A stretch of 64,000 nucleotides of DNA from Bretschneidera sinensis (lineage: Eukaryota; Streptophyta; Magnoliopsida; Brassicales; Akaniaceae): contig CM043704.1 in the NCBI GenBank assembly GCA_023935145.1, forward strand, positions 95,257,873 to 95,321,872. Reading direction: 5' to 3'. How positions within the stretch are numbered: position 1 is the first letter of the stretch; each line of letters opens with the position of its first letter. Positions 62,390 through 64,000 of the stretch are shown here, piece by piece. The notes below the pieces were generated by a model. That model ran no database searches. It worked only from the letters and a program-made list of their open reading frames with translations, and was not told the DNA's origin. A program made the translations under genes and the position numbers.

Positions 62390-62630
62390 ACAAATTTGAT
62401 ATTTTAGGATGGTGGAAGAAAATGAACATTATCACCCTATTTTTAACACAATGGCATCTGATATACTAATTATTTTAATGTCTACTATAGCATCAGAACA
62501 AACTTTTAGTGCAAGTTCTAGAATTTTAGATGAATTGTGATCAAGACTATTACGGGAAACGTTGCAAATGTTAGCATGCATAAGGACTAGCTAGATGCAA
62601 AAGAACGTACAAACAACATATTAAAAAAAA
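62390..62630 (+). pseudogene. hAT transposase C-terminal dimerisation domain remnant
   Basis: The reading KFDILGWWK shifts frame once and continues as NEHYHPIFNTMASDIL, then ILMSTIASEQTFSASSRILD, the hallmark of the hAT C-terminal dimerisation region. Stops TGA (after ILDEL) and TAG (after CIRTS) then follow where the family usually has Arg and Trp. No catalytic domain remains. Confidence 0.85.
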
Positions 62631-63014
62631 ATCAATATAGTGGATTGAGTAACGATTGAAGAGATCAAGAATGAATAAAAAAAACGTAACTATTGGCCCA
62701 CAAGAATATAAACCGCGAACAACTGAAAAATAATAATAATATTTTTTGTCTTTTTAATTTTTAAAAATTTTAAATTATTTTTTTATATTTCACTCGTTTG
62801 TAAGTTATTTTATTTTATTTATTTATCTTATATGTTGTTGTTTTTGTAAGTTATTTATTTGGAATGTTTTTAGAAGTTGTAATTTTTAAATTATTTGTTT
62901 ATGTTGTTGTTTTTATTCAATTTCTAAGTTATTTGTAATATTTAACTTCATCAATAAAACGATTTACTTTATCAATAAAACGATTGTTTTTTATACAATT
63001 ATAAGCATTCAATT

Positions 63015-63018
<4 letters not shown>

Positions 63019-63064
<46 letters not shown>
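63019..63064. repeat. TA microsatellite inside the hAT element
   Basis: About 22-23 uninterrupted AT units; a likely length-variable site. Confidence 0.95.
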
Positions 63065-63067
<3 letters not shown>

Positions 63068-63228
63068 CTATTTTTAATAAAAAAATAAATAAAAAAATCA
63101 ATATATACACATGACACAGTATGAAAAAAAAAGAAAAAAAAAGAAAAAAAAAGCACAACACAAAAATATGATAGATCGTTTTGTGTAGACCGACGCAGCT
63201 CAAATTCACTGCCATCCCTACTTTCTTG

Positions 63229-64000
63229 TAACTTCTTAATAATAATCTATACCAACTCAGTAAACGAATTTACAGTGACAACATGAAATTTTACTCCATT
63301 AACTGCGTGGAACATGTGGTAATCATTGCAAATAAGAAATGCTATCGTGAAATGCGATTGAAGATTAAAGCTTATCAATGAAGCGTTGTGTTTATGTGAT
63401 TGATTACACATATGTGTAACTGATAAATCTCAATCGGTTCGTTGTGTTAATCTATACTAATCTCAAAAATTTATTAAAAAACAAAAATCTATGAAAATAT
63501 CAAATGAGTTTACATCTAAAGTCTCTTTTTTTTTATTTTTAAATAATATTTTACCACTAGACTGATCTAGTTTTTCTTGTGATGATCCAATTTTTTATGA
63601 TTATTAATTATTATGTTAACTTTACTTTTTCTCTTTGGATAAGACATTTTATCATGTCATCACACTCAAACACGAATATTATATTTTTTTCGATAATTTT
63701 TTAAAAAATACACACAAAAAAAAAAATATAACTACGAATAAGATTAATTACACGTTACAAATATTCAAAAACAATTTTAAACACATCTTTTGTATAATTG
63801 TATTTTTTTTTCCTTTTTAGTTCTTTAATGTGATGATGAAAACCATGAATGAATTAAAGAGTTTACTCGAAAAACGAGTGTACTAGAAAGTAATTGCTTG
63901 TACATTTTCCACCTTGTAAATTTCTTTGTGCACAAATCATTTACAATTTTGGAAGCTATAAAAAAGTGTTGTTAGCCATACATTTGAGTAAAATGGTAAA
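63229..64000. other. AT-rich sequence, nothing recognised
   Basis: No long frame, RNA gene or repeat could be supported. Confidence 0.5.

Larger units (their letters stand above)
62130..63220 (+). mobile_element. internally deleted hAT transposon
   Basis: The ends TAGGGGTGGCAATG and, reversed, TAGGGATGGCAGTG are inverted repeats. Flanks CTTCCTTG (62122-62129) and CTTTCTTG (63221-63228) are an 8-bp target duplication with one mismatch, diagnostic of hAT elements. Within 1,091 bp only the C-terminal transposase remnant survives, plus a TA microsatellite. Confidence 0.88.

Overview
This is nuclear DNA of a flowering plant, almost certainly a eudicot. The evidence is long GT-AG introns in AT-rich sequence, plant-specific gene families, and plant LTR retrotransposons primed by initiator tRNA-Met; the species cannot be named from sequence alone. 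Four host genes look complete or nearly so. (1) A 26-exon gene for phosphatidylinositol 4-kinase alpha fills 1092-32722 on the minus strand; my splice model gives an unbroken 2,026-residue protein. (2) A single-exon minus-strand gene (35522-36457) encodes a DUF7086 protein of unknown function. (3) A seven-exon LEW1/NUS1-type cis-prenyltransferase subunit gene lies on the plus strand (50831-55426). (4) A nine-exon chloroplast ClpP6-type protease gene lies on the minus strand (56106-61734). A Mediator subunit 32 N-terminal exon (39804-40026, plus) is present, but its conserved C-terminal half cannot be found. From memory, CLPP6, LEW1 and MED32 are neighbours in Arabidopsis (At1g11750, At1g11755, At1g11760), so 39.8-61.7 kb looks like a conserved block that has been expanded by insertions. 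Layout: 1-345 is a dead PPR fragment; 1.1-32.7 kb is PI4KA; 32.7-35.5 kb is its 5' flank; 35.5-36.5 kb is the DUF7086 gene; 36.5-39.8 kb is intergenic and holds a fold-back element; 39.8-40.1 kb is the MED32 piece; 40.5-45.8 kb is an old Ty1/copia element; 45.8-50.8 kb is AT-rich intergenic DNA; 50.8-61.7 kb holds convergent LEW1 and CLPP6; 62.1-63.2 kb is a decayed hAT element. The richest repeat region is PI4KA intron 13 (12399-22093). There a non-autonomous LTR element (13107-20696, plus) carries a nested Ty3/gypsy chromovirus (13752-19120, minus; perfect 5-bp target duplication) and a 115-bp MITE inside its 3' LTR. The LTR/host junction was then tandemly duplicated twice, ending 8 nt inside the intron beside the exon 13 donor. 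Other introns hold 5'-truncated L1-type LINEs, further MITEs, a 108-bp SINE with a 12-bp target duplication, and several 80-110-bp tandem duplications. Despite this load, every PI4KA exon joins in frame, so the insertions appear to be tolerated. I found no operon-like or defence-like novel system. The unusual material is the repeat history of the PI4KA introns, the truncated MED32 locus, and unexplained conserved-looking fragments around it.
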